A stretch of 64,000 bases of DNA from Ampullaceana balthica (GCA_944989445.1 CALYLW010001398.1:67001-131000); one strand, 5' to 3'; counted from the first letter of the stretch, positions 36,131 to 47,483 are shown. Numbers and translations: made by a program. Notes: generated by a model not told the origin, from the letters alone.

Positions 36131-37828
36131 TCAAAGAAATGTAACTTTATACAGCGGACTGACATTTTCAACCTGTTGATGACTTGTTCGAGACAGTTCT
36201 TCTGGGTCAGAGGTGGATGATGACGTCAAACGGTCAAGGTCATTGGTTCTTTTGGAAGTGAAATTTTCGGATTGGTATACGTCACAGCTTTTCTTGACAG
36301 ATGGCCGGTTTGTGTGATGGTGGGAATTCTCAGATATGTGAATTTTGGAGATTCCAGCGCAATGTTCGGTATGACAGCTGCGTGCATCAGCGACGTCTGT
36401 ACACGTGACATTGCCTGACATAACCGTGCAGCAGTCGGAGGCACTCTTCTGCTCATGGAGGTGCTTATGAACGATCTGTCCACCCATGACGGATTTAGTG
36501 GTCACATTACTATTATTAATTGTCAGGCAACAGTTTTTATTGCGCATGGGATGGGACTGACTGCTGTGTGCATGGTCTGAGACGAGATGCTGATGTGTTG
36601 TCTTGTCATTCACTTTATCTGAGGATAAATATGAAATGGGTTTATGAGAATTGCGATCGATATCAGGTTTCGGTCTGCTCTTTAAATTCGTCAGCTTTGA
36701 ATTTTTGTATCGGCCCGTTTCCATTTTTAAGGGTTGATTGGGGTTCGCGTCAGTGTTCAGCGAAAAAGTCAGGTCCTCGTAGACATTTGATAACCGTGGA
36801 TGGACTGCAGCTACGTCGAGTTTGCACAAAGCGGCCAGGCGAGTCATGCACTGGTCCAGCTCGCTGGATCCAACGTCGAAATCAGAATACCTACCAGAGT
36901 CTATGCTATCACTATGAACACTGGACTTATCAACGGAATTTGTGTGAACCGACGCAGGATTGGTCAGTTTCGTATGCGAATTCCCAACACCTGATGTTTC
37001 TACCGTTTGAACTTCGTGTAGAATCAGGCAGTTTCCATCGGGGTCACGCACGAGATAGTCTCGTGGGGAGAGAGGAAGGGCGTCAGAAGGCAGGATAGTT
37101 AGTAAAGACTGGAGGTCATGAACTGGGAAGGTCAAATACGCGTCAGTCAAAGGGTAGGGCGAGACCTGTTGGGAGTATTTCAACGCAAGTTCGCAGGACG
37201 ATTGAGGCTGGGCGGCGCTGCCACTCTGTCGCATAGTTCCAATGGTGAACAGGCTGAATCCTGGTTTCCGACTCTCCATCTCCGCCCCTGTTATGAGTCT
37301 GTAAAACTCCACCATGGCGTTGAACCGTCGCACGAATAAGTTGAAGCGCACGTAGCTGACGTCATGGGGCGTAGTGCAGACGCTCCACAGCGGAAGTTGG
37401 CGAGACAGGAAGTAGAACTCGTGCTTTCCGAGAACACTGGACGAGCCTGTCTTCTGCAACTGAATAGTGTGGTGGTGACGCCACGGAAACTTCTGGAAAT
37501 GCTGACGAACGTTTTCAGAGCACGTCACCCCGAACTCGGGTAAAAACAGCATAACAGCTAAGGATGGAGAGCTGAGTTCATCGCCGTGCACCGTGTACTG
37601 TGGCACAGTGTCGGTCAGGCCGCTGGGAGGCCGAACTTTTGAATCGTTGTCCTGAATTCTTAGGTAGCCTTCCAGGCAGACGAGACTCTTTGTGAACGGT
37701 TTAAGTAGCCTGCGCATGTCTTTACGCTTCCCGCCTGGCACTGTGATCGTCAGGTAGGCTGAATGTTTCTCGAGGCGCCCGATTTCTTTGGAACTTCCGG
37801 TTTCTGGAAGGGACGCTCTTTCAGCCAT
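36131..37828 (-). CDS. FAM124-family protein
   Basis: A single uninterrupted frame of 565 codons, similar in length to vertebrate FAM124A. Residues about 20-145 form the first half of the FAM124 domain (AYLTITVPGG, AVMLFLPEFG, FYFLSRQLPLWSV). Residues about 158-275 look like a glyoxalase/VOC-type fold: VRFNLFVRRFNAMVEFYRLI at 160-179, G181, PVHDLQ at 235-240, and RDPDGNCLILHE at 261-272. The remaining 290 residues are Ser/Thr/His/Asn-rich and probably disordered. Family function is poorly known and no enzyme activity is claimed. The start is supported by an in-frame TGA seven codons upstream and a strong context (A at -3, G at +4). Vertebrate relatives have introns inside the coding region and none is needed here. 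An exit to a further exon near the C-terminus (cag|gttgaa) cannot be excluded. Whether it is FAM124A-like or B-like is not decidable. Confidence 0.9.
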   Translation of the reverse strand: MAERASLPETGSSKEIGRLEKHSAYLTITVPGGKRKDMRRLLKPFTKSLVCLEGYLRIQDNDSKVRPPSGLTDTVPQYTVHGDELSSPSLAVMLFLPEFGVTCSENVRQHFQKFPWRHHHTIQLQKTGSSSVLGKHEFYFLSRQLPLWSVCTTPHDVSYVRFNLFVRRFNAMVEFYRLITGAEMESRKPGFSLFTIGTMRQSGSAAQPQSSCELALKYSQQVSPYPLTDAYLTFPVHDLQSLLTILPSDALPLSPRDYLVRDPDGNCLILHEVQTVETSGVGNSHTKLTNPASVHTNSVDKSSVHSDSIDSGRYSDFDVGSSELDQCMTRLAALCKLDVAAVHPRLSNVYEDLTFSLNTDANPNQPLKMETGRYKNSKLTNLKSRPKPDIDRNSHKPISYLSSDKVNDKTTHQHLVSDHAHSSQSHPMRNKNCCLTINNSNVTTKSVMGGQIVHKHLHEQKSASDCCTVMSGNVTCTDVADARSCHTEHCAGISKIHISENSHHHTNRPSVKKSCDVYQSENFTSKRTNDLDRLTSSSTSDPEELSRTSHQQVENVSPLYKVTFL

Positions 37829-37850
37829 TTTGACAGACGTTTGACGTCAT
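37821..37850 (-). promoter_or_regulatory. Upstream mini-ORF overlapping the FAM124 start
   Basis: A 9-codon ORF (MTSNVCQNG, stop) begins 22 nt upstream of the main ATG. Its stop codon TGA lies within codons 2-3 of the main frame. Both ATGs have A at -3. If the transcript includes it, this overlap would be expected to reduce initiation at the main start. Inference only; the transcription start is not known. Confidence 0.5.
37842..37849. promoter_or_regulatory. CRE palindrome TGACGTCA
   Basis: A perfect 8-bp cAMP-response-type site 13 bp upstream of the start codon, next to a small CpG-rich stretch (cgccgccgccgctag, 37856-37870). The position suggests a promoter or 5' UTR. The same octamer also occurs twice inside the coding region (near 36219 and 37361), which weakens the case. 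Confidence 0.4.
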
Positions 37851-37870
37851 TTTTTCGCCGCCGCCGCTAG

Positions 37871-39105
37871 AAGATGATTAGAATGAAATGATAAACCGCG
37901 CATTGATGCTTCAGTTCCTTGTCAGTTGATTCATGACGGTCGCCTTCTCATTTCCTTAAATGTTCTCTTGGCGGGCCAGTCTGTGTACATAACAGTCACC
38001 ACTCTACACAAGTTTAAATTGAAGATCTTGGTTCTGCGTGGCTTGATCTGGAGGGGAAAAAATAGAAAAGAGAATATAGTATATTTATTGATGAATTTTA
38101 AGCGATTTTAATTGTTTGTGTATTTAAGTATAGCAAGAAGAAAATAAAACTAATTGAAGCGTCATACGTTATATATTTCAACATGAGAGTAACAAAACTT
38201 GTTTTTAAGGAGAGGATCGTCGTGAGCATTAAAAACAAACTTGCATTGTTATGCTGCACATCATGTCAAGTTCATTAGGCAATCTAACGGACTCGACAAA
38301 TGACATATTATTTAATTCCCAATCTCTTTCATTCCCTTGAGTAAAATGGCCAAAAGAATACGTCAACCCAACTTAAGCCATTCTCCATGGTGCAATCCAA
38401 CACAGCTCTTTCATCACTTTTACTAGAAGTTTCTTCTCGAAATTTCCCAAAAAGTCTTCACTTCAAGTAATTCTTGGAACTTTTCATAATCATAAACAAA
38501 CTATCTTCTTTGGCCTAACAATTAAAAAAAAACACCGTTTCACTGCAGTAATTTATATTTTTTTTTAAAATTCAACAGACCTGAACTACAACACCATGTA
38601 TCCATCTTAGCAGACGATATATATTTTTTAAAATACTTAGCCCGTCACCTTCCCTCCCGTGTATCATATCCGACCAAAATAACTGGGCTCTATTGATAAA
38701 AATACTGTTAACACACCACGCGAACCGCCCCTTTCCATTCACGGTATTGTCGGCGTATCGTCGAATCTCCACCGACACCGGGGACATAATTACTGCGTCT
38801 CTACCTCTTAGTTGAAAACCTCCAGCCGGCTCGATCGCGTGTGTTCTTTTAGCAGTCCTTTTGAGCTCAGACTCAATTAGTTACAGTCGGTGTGCATTCG
38901 GTGGTGTGCATTCGGCGGTGTGCATTTGGCGTTGCCAGTTTCTTGCACACAATATAGCGAGAAATACGATACTGTTTCTTCCCCCTGTGAAGGATTTTTT
39001 TTCTCTCAATGAAACGGTGTATTGGCTCCCTTGCCACTCTCCTCCATTCACCAGCCCTTCCCGCCCGCCAGTTCCCTCTGTAGTCCCTAATGGTCTACTT
39101 CACGT
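37871..39105. other. Upstream flank of the FAM124 gene
   Basis: No further exon recognised. A three-copy repeat of ggtgtgcattcgg lies at about 38889-38930. Low-complexity A and T runs occur at 38520-38570. Confidence 0.45.
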
Positions 39106-39296
39106 GAATGATTCCGACTTTAATCTTGATCCAGACTGAAGTGCAATGTCCTACTTTAATCTTGATCCAGACTGAAGTGCAATGTCCGACTTTAATCTTG
39201 ATCCAAACTGATGTGCAATAGTCCGACTTTAATCTTGATGCAAACTGAAAAACACAAGTCTGACTTTCATCTTGACTCACTTTGAAGTGCACCAGT
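39106..39296. repeat. 36-bp tandem repeat, five copies
   Basis: Five copies of gactttaatcttgatccaga plus ctgaagtgcaatgtcc, with the downstream copies increasingly diverged. Confidence 0.9.
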
Positions 39297-39637
39297 CAAA
39301 TCAATAAAAATGTGTTCGGGACTTGATCTCTTACGTCTAGAACCGCAGTATTAAAAAAAATTTGAAAGGTGAAAAAAGAGACATAAAATATCTTAGGAAA
39401 TCGTCGCAAATATAAAACAGAACTGCGGTGACTCAAAAAACAATAGTTCTATTCATACAAGAATTGCGTATGCCAAAGGAAAATAACAACACTATTACTG
39501 TACACATTCATTGGAACTGACTAGTAGAGATAAATTCAGGATAAAAATAAAAAGGGATTTTTTATAAATACATCCTCTTAAAATTATCAACTTTAAAGAA
39601 CGAAATAGGGAGGAAAGAGCAAGCCTAAATATCAACT
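39297..39637. other. Intergenic, no feature seen
   Basis: Short AT-rich spacer before the nested repeat block. Confidence 0.5.
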
Positions 39638-40915
39638 AAAAATCCTTTATATACGAGACATCACTAGAAGAATGTTCATTATAATACGCATCGCACGACA
39701 ATGCAAAAATCTGAAATTTTAGTTATGTCTCAAATATATAAAGGATTTATAGTAAAAAAAATACTTCTACAGTCTGCCTGCTAAAATTCAGCTCGATTTG
39801 ATCACGAGAAAAGGGTTATCATATAGATATATATATTTACGCTTAATTATCGCTGATACCTAAGGCTGAGGGACATCACTCTGCTTTTTTTTAATTTTGC
39901 GTTGTAAGCAGTGCTGATTGACTCAGTTATTTTTTGGTGCAGTAACTTGGTGCGCTGCTTTCTAAAATTAGTTAAAAAATCGTGTGGTGATTAGCACTGT
40001 AAAAATTATTATATAAATACTTTGTTTAATTTTCAGGAATATTTCGTATTTATCATACAAGGATAAGTTACTTGGGATTTTAACCAAATAAAAAAAGTGG
40101 GCGCCGTAGGTGCCATACAACCTCTATTTTAAATTACTTTTTGTACATTTAAGGTAGTTTAATATTACGTATCTATCATACAAGGACAAGTTTGTTGGGC
40201 TTTTGAAAAAATTGGGCGCCTAAGGCGCCCTAAATAAAAGTGGGCGCCGCAGCACAACCTATATTATATACATACTTTGTGTACATTTCAGGAATATTTC
40301 GTATTTATCATACAAGGATAAGTTACTTGGGCTCTTGACATAAAAAATAAAAAATAAAATAAAAAATAAACTATTATTAAATACTTTGTGTACATTTAAG
40401 AAAGTTTAATATTACGCATATATCATACAAGGACAGGTTAGTTGGGCTTTTGAAAAAGGGGGGGGGGCGCCGCAGGCGCCACAGCGCCACAGCACAAACT
40501 AGTAAAAACATATTTAACATAGTACGCACCGCGAGACAGATTAGCATTTAATAGCATTTACATTTACAGTTCGGGAATATATTTTTTTAAAAATTACGTC
40601 AATATAATACGCACCGCACAGTGTGACAGGAAAGTTTAAAAAAGGATGTTCAATATAATACGCACCGCGACACTCTAGCACAAAAATGAACATGCTACAT
40701 AGAGATAAATAGAGATAATCTAAAAACGCATTAATTTAATTACAGTACATTCGATAGATCGGAAATTTTGATGAATCATTTTTATCATCGACACGAGTCT
40801 GCCTGCAAAATTTCAGCTCGCTAGAATACGGGGAAATGGGTTAAAGATCGATACAATTTTTTTTTGGCATTCAAACAATCAAGAAGACACCAAGAGTTAA
40901 TAAAAAGGATGTTTT
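39638..40915 (+). repeat. Dispersed repeat family, forward copy with insertion
   Basis: Collinear with the reverse complement of 59525-60085. It starts with a small foldback (39638-39749: aaatcctttatatacgagac and its inverse), then cagtctgcctgctaaaa, three copies of ataatacgcaccgc (near 40525, 40605, 40660), tagagataaatagagataat, and a second ctgcctgcaaaatttcagct. About 650 bp (39850-40505) are absent from the other copy and are therefore an insertion. No coding capacity. The family is unassigned; it shares modules with the Helitron-like elements. Confidence 0.75.
39850..40505 (+). repeat. Insertion with tandem ggcgcc modules
   Basis: It begins near a Helitron-associated module (ttttttggtgcagtaacttg, gcgctgctttctaaaattag). 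Alternating units of about 120 bp follow, each with atttatcatacaaggataag or atcatacaaggacaag, then ttgggctttt and a palindromic gggcgccgcaggcgcc. Four unit copies are visible. Present in this copy of the family and missing from 59525-60085. Confidence 0.65.
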
Positions 40916-40926
40916 AAAAAGTTTTT

Positions 40927-41240
40927 TAAAAACCACGTTTTTATAAAGTGGACTAAAAGAAAGAAAATAATTTAAAATTTATAAGTTCAAGTACTTTGAT
41001 TTAATATGACTAAAAGCGTTGGGCGTGCGCTTATGCGGTGTTTGGTATACAAATTAAAGATTTATAATTTAGAAGGCAAAAGAGAGATCTATAATTGAGA
41101 AAATGAGTGAACTGAATATGTAAAACCTCATAAGCACTCGCTCCACGTTTTTAGACATATTAAATTAAATTACTTGAACTTATACGTTTTAAATTATTTT
41201 CTTCTTTCTAGTCCACTTACAAAAACGTGGCTTTTAAAAG
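40927..41240. repeat. Large foldback (inverted) repeat, copy 2
   Basis: Same family as 31738-32033. Outer ends aaccacgtttttataaagtg and ccacttacaaaaacgtgg, arms of about 105 bp, and a spacer with agaaggcaaaagagagatct shared between the two copies. The arms have diverged from each other by several substitutions. Confidence 0.85.
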
Positions 41241-41401
41241 TCTTTTTTTTTAAACCTCTATTTATTTTATTCTTTTTAGTTTAAGTGTAAAATCATAGAG
41301 TGTCTCGAAAATGTTATTTCTTTAGTAATTTATAAATTACTTTTTTTATTTAATTTATTGTGGCTAATCTAACCATAAAGTTTATATTGGTGATAATTGA
41401 A

Positions 41402-41545
41402 TCATGCATAGTCATCCAAGATCTATCTGTGGTAAAGGTTTGAGATCTCTAGGACCATCAGAAGTGGTTTAATTTTACGTTTAAAAATTTGAAATTTTGC
41501 GGACAGACAAACAGGAATGGAAGCAATGTAATAAATACGTGGTAA
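41402..41545 (-). repeat. Dispersed module, inverted copy 3
   Basis: Reverse complement of the module at 30627-30790 (aagatctatctgtggtaaag, agaagtggtttaattttacg, cagacaaacaggaatg). Confidence 0.8.
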
Positions 41546-41814
41546 TATTGATTATGTTAAATATAATACGCATTATTTATTAGTTAAATTGAAGTATTGA
41601 TAATGTTAAATATAATAAGCATCGTGCGACAAACATGTACAGACTGAAACTGACTGAACTCTCCTTGCTGTTAAACACGGGGATGCGGTCATCGATGGCT
41701 GGGGTGAACTCAGGTGGAACGTGTATGTCAACAATAGCAGACGATAACATATGCTATATAGAGATAAACTAAAAATGATTTAATTTAATTACGGTACATT
41801 CGATCGATCTGAAA

Positions 41815-41950
41815 TTTTGATACAATGCATTGTCATCCCAGATATATCTGTTTTAAAATTTTGAGATCTCGAAGACCATCAGAAGTGGTTTAATGTTACG
41901 TTGGAAAATTTGAAATTTTGCGGACAGACAGACAGGAACGAAAGCAGGTT
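41815..41950 (-). repeat. Dispersed module, inverted copy 4
   Basis: Fourth copy of the module, about 413 bp from the third, with gacagacagacaggaacg at its end. Together with 41402-41545 it mirrors the tandem arrangement in the 30-32 kb element. Confidence 0.8.
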
Positions 41951-43559
41951 ATAAAACCATGTTAAAATACGTCAACCCTAAGCTGTCCAAAGTGCCACAA
42001 TCTAACGGCAGAATCGTACTCATCTCAACCGTGAGCTATGGAACTAAATTATTTGACGGGGGGGGGGCGGGGTGAGTAGGGTGAGCAGGAAAAACTCTCC
42101 ATACGCCATTGACAATTAAAGCATTGCTTCCTATTTTTTCTTCGCGAGCCTCTTGGCTTACTGAAGTATTAACTCTAAAACGTGGTTACTTAGAAACTAA
42201 TCGTTGTTATAACATTGCTAGCCAGTTCGGTTAGAGTTTGTTGCAAGTAGTGGTGCAATATTGAATCAAAATACTTGATTGACATGTATGTTTGTCAACA
42301 CCTATGTCAATGTGTGCTCCTCGAAATCTTTCCACAATTAGGACTTTGTTTGTAAAGGATGTTTGCATTATATGAGGCGATTCTGTTTAAAATGGCGATA
42401 CACTCAGACATACACTTGAATAATTGTCGTTATTTGTACAAAATTTACATCTGGATGTTTCCAATATGACACTTATGTGATCTTACAACATCTCCGTATT
42501 AGAGTTTTTCAATGCATATTTAAGTATTCTTGCAACATCTCTTCTATGGGAGATATGTGATCTTGCATAATATTCATGTATGTGTTTAAAAGAAACGTCA
42601 ACGTTATTTTTATAAGAGCCGTACTGATCAGATAATTGATCGAGGCCTAAATAATAATAATAATAAAAACAAAAGTGTAGTTCATATAATAGTAAGCATC
42701 AAGAGAGGACGTTCCATTTCGTTGTGTAATCAAAGCCGTCTGCTAAATAACTACCTGGTCCAAGATATTTAAGGGTTTTCAAGGCGTGGAGATTTGTTTA
42801 ATTAATTCCAAACCACCTCCTTTTTATTGGATGCCGTCACAGCGACTTCTAATAAATTAGGAAAGAGGTAAAAACCTGATATAAAATTCTGATATCAAAC
42901 TCTTGTTGTTTAGTGGCAAACGATCATTGAACAATTTAGCTGCTTGTCAAGCCCTTCAAATATTTCACTATGAGAATTTAATAATATATTTATATTAAGA
43001 TATATTATTTAAATTGCAGCTGCATTTGGAATAGCCATTTGGGATGTCAGATAAACGTAGCATTTTGTTCTTTTTCTTACGTCTATAAATCTCTGATCCC
43101 TGTACTTTAAAAACTTCCACAACTGAAAGAGATCAATAAAAAAACATTTTCGCACTCCACGAAATGAAAGTAAGTAAAATTCAAAGTTGAACAGTGAAAA
43201 TTTTCTTTAAAAATATGAACAAATGTTTTTATTATATCATTTATAACAACAAAATATATAATCCATGTCTATATTTGTATGTACGGTTTCAATATTATTT
43301 TCTAGTTTTAGTCAAAATGTAATTTTCAAGTTGGAAATAGAGATACATTCTCCTTCATACACTTCGTATATTTAATGCGTTTATCCATAGACCATAGAAA
43401 TAGCGAAACGAAACGTAAGACGGATCCGAAAGGCACATTTTTAAGTCAACATATATGTGTGAAATATTTTTTTGTCAATTCAAAGGATATCCAAAGATTT
43501 TATGGCGCAGCTAACGAACTACGCACACACAAAAATTGTTACCTAAAAATACACATACA
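41951..43559. other. Intergenic; possible regulatory block
   Basis: A G-run at 42058-42067 and an AAT microsatellite at 42648-42665 are seen. The stretch 42700-42850 carries several developmental TF-like words close together (taatcaaag, taattaattccaaacc) and is a weak candidate for a conserved noncoding element. Confidence 0.35.
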
Positions 43560-44211
43560 TCCTTATATAATAAAAGACAAGTGTCTATCCTTTCTGTCCT
43601 TTCTGTCCCGTCATCTATAGCGATTGGTCCCTCAAACACATATGACTCCTACAGCCAATCACTAGCGGACACAAATTTACATATTACGCGAAGGTTCAAA
43701 ACGAGTTATTTTTGGTGCAGTTTTTTGGTCATAATTCATTATGTTGTTCCCATCTTGAAGTGATGCCTGCAGCTTATTCCAATGACAATTCTGCTTTTTC
43801 CTTGATGGTCCTGGGGGGTAGTGGCAAGAGTTTTAAGTGTTGTTTGTTTTTTTATAGCTGTTATTGTTGTTGTTTTGTTGTTGTTGTTTTGTGGTTGTTG
43901 TTATTGTTGTTGTTTTGTTGTTGTTGCATTTTTGTTGTTGCTGTTGTTGTTGTAGTTGTTGTTTTGTTTTTGTTGTTGCTTTGCTGTTGTTGTTGTTTTT
44001 GTTTTGTTGTTGTTGTTGTTTTGTTTTTGTTGCTGTTGTTGTTGCTGTTGTTGTTTTTGCTGTTTTTGTTGTTGTTGTTGTCCACATCCCTTGCCCTGCG
44101 ATGACAATGTCCTGCAAACGCTTCAGCATAACAACTACCAAAACATAGCGTCCATGAACTTCACAGGTCACCCTCCACTTATTCCCGTCCTTGGGCGGGC
44201 TTTGTTACTAG
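43560..44211 (+). mobile_element. Complete non-autonomous Helitron-like element
   Basis: The 5' terminus TCCTTATATAATAAAAGACA begins directly after an A (43559). The 3' terminus carries the hairpin cccgtccttgggcggg (44184-44199), then ctttgtta and CTAG (44208-44211), directly before a T. This is textbook Helitron insertion between A and T with no target duplication. At 652 bp it has no Rep/helicase. The first 150 bp match the element at 30375. About 225 bp of its interior is a TTG microsatellite. Confidence 0.88.
43858..44082. repeat. (TTG)n microsatellite inside the Helitron
   Basis: Imperfect TTG tract with ttttg and ctg interruptions. It opens frames of poly-Asn/Gln/Thr or poly-Val/Leu/Cys in all phases, none of them a gene. 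Confidence 0.93.
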
Positions 44212-46280
44212 TATATTTATAAAAATTAATATATTAAAAAAACAATCCTTTTAATATATTTCATTAACAAATTAATACTCCTATTAGAATTTGAATGAAT
44301 GATTCATTTAATCTCCGTTCAACACTAGCTGTAACCATATTAAAAATAATATGTAATCACTATTTTCTTGTGATTTTGTGCGGCTAACAAACTTCGCGAA
44401 TTTTCAAATTATTTAAAATATTTTTTGTTGTTGCTTTATCTACAATTTACTCATTTATATTTTAAAAGATGAATAAAGCCAAAACACACGTCTTATATTA
44501 AAAAATTTATATCTTTCAACAACTGCGTCAAATATCCAATCTTTTGTAGTTCACTTTTTTTTTGGCGCTGCTCTACCACATAACACTGTGTGATTCTAAG
44601 CGTCAGTTTACTGTTAGTCATTGCAAGACTACTTTACTCATCAGATGGCCACTCTACCTTATCACACTGCTACATCTGACTGCACTAACGGCCTGCTATA
44701 AAAGTCGCACTTCATTCAGGTGGGGAGAAAATTATTAGTTTCAAATATATTTGCACTTCATTAATACGACTGTACGTTCTAAACATTTTTTTATGACAAC
44801 TTTGAAAAAAAAGGGGGTTGGGGGTATAAACTCACAGTTATTAATGCCCCTTTATGTGTGCATTTAAAATAATATCTTCAAGGCGATCTCACGCTATTCG
44901 TGAATGCTGCACCTCTTATATAAACGTTGTAAACGCGTAAGTTTACAATTATTAATTCTGTCCCTTTGAGTGCCGTCTTTTCTCCCTTACACCAGCGTAA
45001 CTGCAATCCTGGTTGGACGATTTTGATAACGTTCACGCCATAAAATCACCATAAATTTTTATTGTATAACTTTCCTTTCATATAAAAATTCTGTGAATCT
45101 AGTGTGATATTTTAAGAGCAAATGGCATGTGTTATTATGTTGAAGAAAATAATTGGTGATTAATATATATAAAAAAACACACATAAAGACATCACCAAAT
45201 GAAGTACATCAAAGCTGCCACCAACGATGTCTGTGTCGTATTATGTAAATTTGATGGCAGGACATTTTGCCCAACACGGATATTTCGGAACTTTTTTCAG
45301 TGCATAACTTGTCTTCCGCTCTTAGCAAGACGCGCCTGGGTTCGTGAGGTCACGCGAGGAGATGCAGGAAGCCTGTATCACATAGAAACTGCTGTAGGTA
45401 GAGATCACTAAGGGGCTAGACTTATTGGATGACAACGGACGGTTGTGAATTAAGGACGTTTGCAAAACCACAAAAAGGAGTGACCAAAAAAAAAGCGCAA
45501 TGAATGGGGGATTAAGGAAAAACATTTAATCAACATGATTGATTCTCCCTGCCTGATGTGCAGCCGACTGGAATTTCAGACTTCATAAGTTATCCGTAAG
45601 CCGTTCCAATCACTAATTGGTCATCTTTTGAAGTTTGACGGATACCAAGTGTATCAACTAAAAAAAAATCTGCCCTATTACATTTCTAAAGTTACTCATG
45701 CATACATATTTATATGTTAGTTAAGTGTGTTTCCGGGACATGACATCTTCAAATAAACAATAAAAGCCATTACGTGGGTCATGCATCCCTGGAAACACGG
45801 AAGGGTTGGGTAGGAATTTTAAAAAGCGCTAAGGCTTGATAAGGCAAGAGATGAAAATCATCAATTTTACATGCAGGGGGAATTAACAAATAAAGGAAGT
45901 GAGCCCAAGAGTGTAAGAGATGGTATATGAAGTCTCTGCTATGTTGACAATTCCTTTATTATTCCCCGCACCCCAAAGTATTAATGTATAACACATATTT
46001 TAAATAAATTTAAATTAAAACATTAAAAACACATGCATCTACTAAAATATGATATTATTTAAATATTTTATTAATTCGCAAACATTTGCAAGGACATCAA
46101 AGGCTTGCTCTTTTTTTTACTTTTAATCAAAGCCTTACATCTATAATGTTTTATTTAGAAATTAATTTTAAGCCTTATTAAATTTATGATTTAGTATATA
46201 AATTATTTTTAAAATTTTGTTGTAGTAATTTTGAAGTTATGATATGAAAGTTTTGCATTGAATGCATTTATAAATATATG
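44212..46280. other. Intergenic, 2 kb
   Basis: No gene or element recognised. A 70-codon plus-strand frame at 45199-45411 has non-repetitive composition but matches nothing I know. Confidence 0.45.
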
Positions 46281-46372
46281 TGTGTTACTATTTTTATGTA
46301 AAGCGCTGCGAGCCCAGCTGCTTGCTGGGATACTGTGCGATGCAAATTATCAAATAATAATTATTATCATTT
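46281..46372 (+). mobile_element. Possible LINE/SINE 3' tail
   Basis: The phrase tgtaaagcgctgcgagccc, followed by a small stem (agctgcttgctgggatact) and then caaataataattattatc, resembles the common invertebrate retroposon tail (gtaaagcgc...taaataattattatt). Only about 90 bp are recognisable. Confidence 0.4.
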
Positions 46373-47483
46373 TCACATAAATTATCTAAAGTAATACTCT
46401 ACTAAATAAAGTCTCTTTGTATAACTCTGTTATATATTGTTACCTAATATATACCATTAGTCTAGATTTTTACCTGTCGTATACTTCTGTTGTATATATA
46501 TCGTTACCTAATGTACATCACTGCTTTGGGTGCTGGGTTACTCAGCGCTCAGGTTTCTCAGCTGTAAGCTTATTCGCCACTTCAAAGAACGACAAAAAAT
46601 ATAAACATCACCGCCTCCAGGATTTAAAAAAAAACCTTGTTAACCGTAAAGTATCGTATAGATTATATGAAGGACATCACCCAAATCAAACCTGGGGACA
46701 GAGTTCGGTATGAACAAATAATTATACATCTTAAAAGAAATCCAGAGTTTGTCAGTTCCATTGAAGAGCTCCGTATTGTTTTATCTTAAAGTCATAATAT
46801 TTCGCCTTATCTGTAAATCAAAATTAACAAATTACTCCAAGACGCCACAGAGCAACAACAACAACAACAACAGCAACAACAGCAACAACAACAAAAAGAT
46901 GTGGATGGACACTTTAATTCAGCAAGTCAAAATTGCAACAAGATTTGACTAATATTGATGGCCATGAATAAATCAATAGTAGATGTCTCTGATTGGTGCA
47001 CAGATACGATCTTTCTCTGCCCTAGAAATAAAACGTCATTCAACGATCTGGATGTGGTTTTCAGAGAAAAGAGGAATGCTCTGTCTTTTCTTTAACCAAG
47101 TCCCAATAGCAATTTTTTTTTCCTTATAAATATTTTAACCTGCTCTTCGTTGTTATATCAGCTGTCGACTACCTTTACTGTGTGTAAGGCTATAAAATGT
47201 ATACACACATCACTATAATTGTTATAGAAACCCGATAGGTTCTGTCAATTCATGGCGGAAAATTATTTACAGAACATCCGAAAAAAAACTGATAAGAACT
47301 ATTTCATTAAGCTATTCATAACATTTAACGATATTCTGTTTCGATTTAATTATCAGTTATTTTCATTAAAAAGTTGCCTACAAATTTATTGAATCAAAAA
47401 ATTTTGAAAACCTTTTTTTACTTTAAAAATCCAATGTGTGTTGAAGGACATTATTTTTCAAAAACTTTTCTTAAAATATTAAC
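46373..47483. other. Intergenic with CAA tract
   Basis: CAA/CAG microsatellite at about 46852-46895. A 98-codon plus-strand frame at 46417-46713 is not recognisable. Nothing else seen. Confidence 0.45.

Noticed and set aside
36520..37339. Plus-strand frames of 192, 64 and 73 codons opposite the FAM124 gene
   Set aside because: Antisense shadows of a well-supported gene; no domain of their own.
36219..37368. TGACGTCA sites inside the FAM124 coding region as regulatory sites
   Set aside because: Within coding sequence and expected occasionally by chance; only the one near the start is annotated.
43712..44222. Poly-Gln/Asn/Thr or poly-Val/Leu/Cys proteins
   Set aside because: Translation of a TTG microsatellite inside a Helitron.
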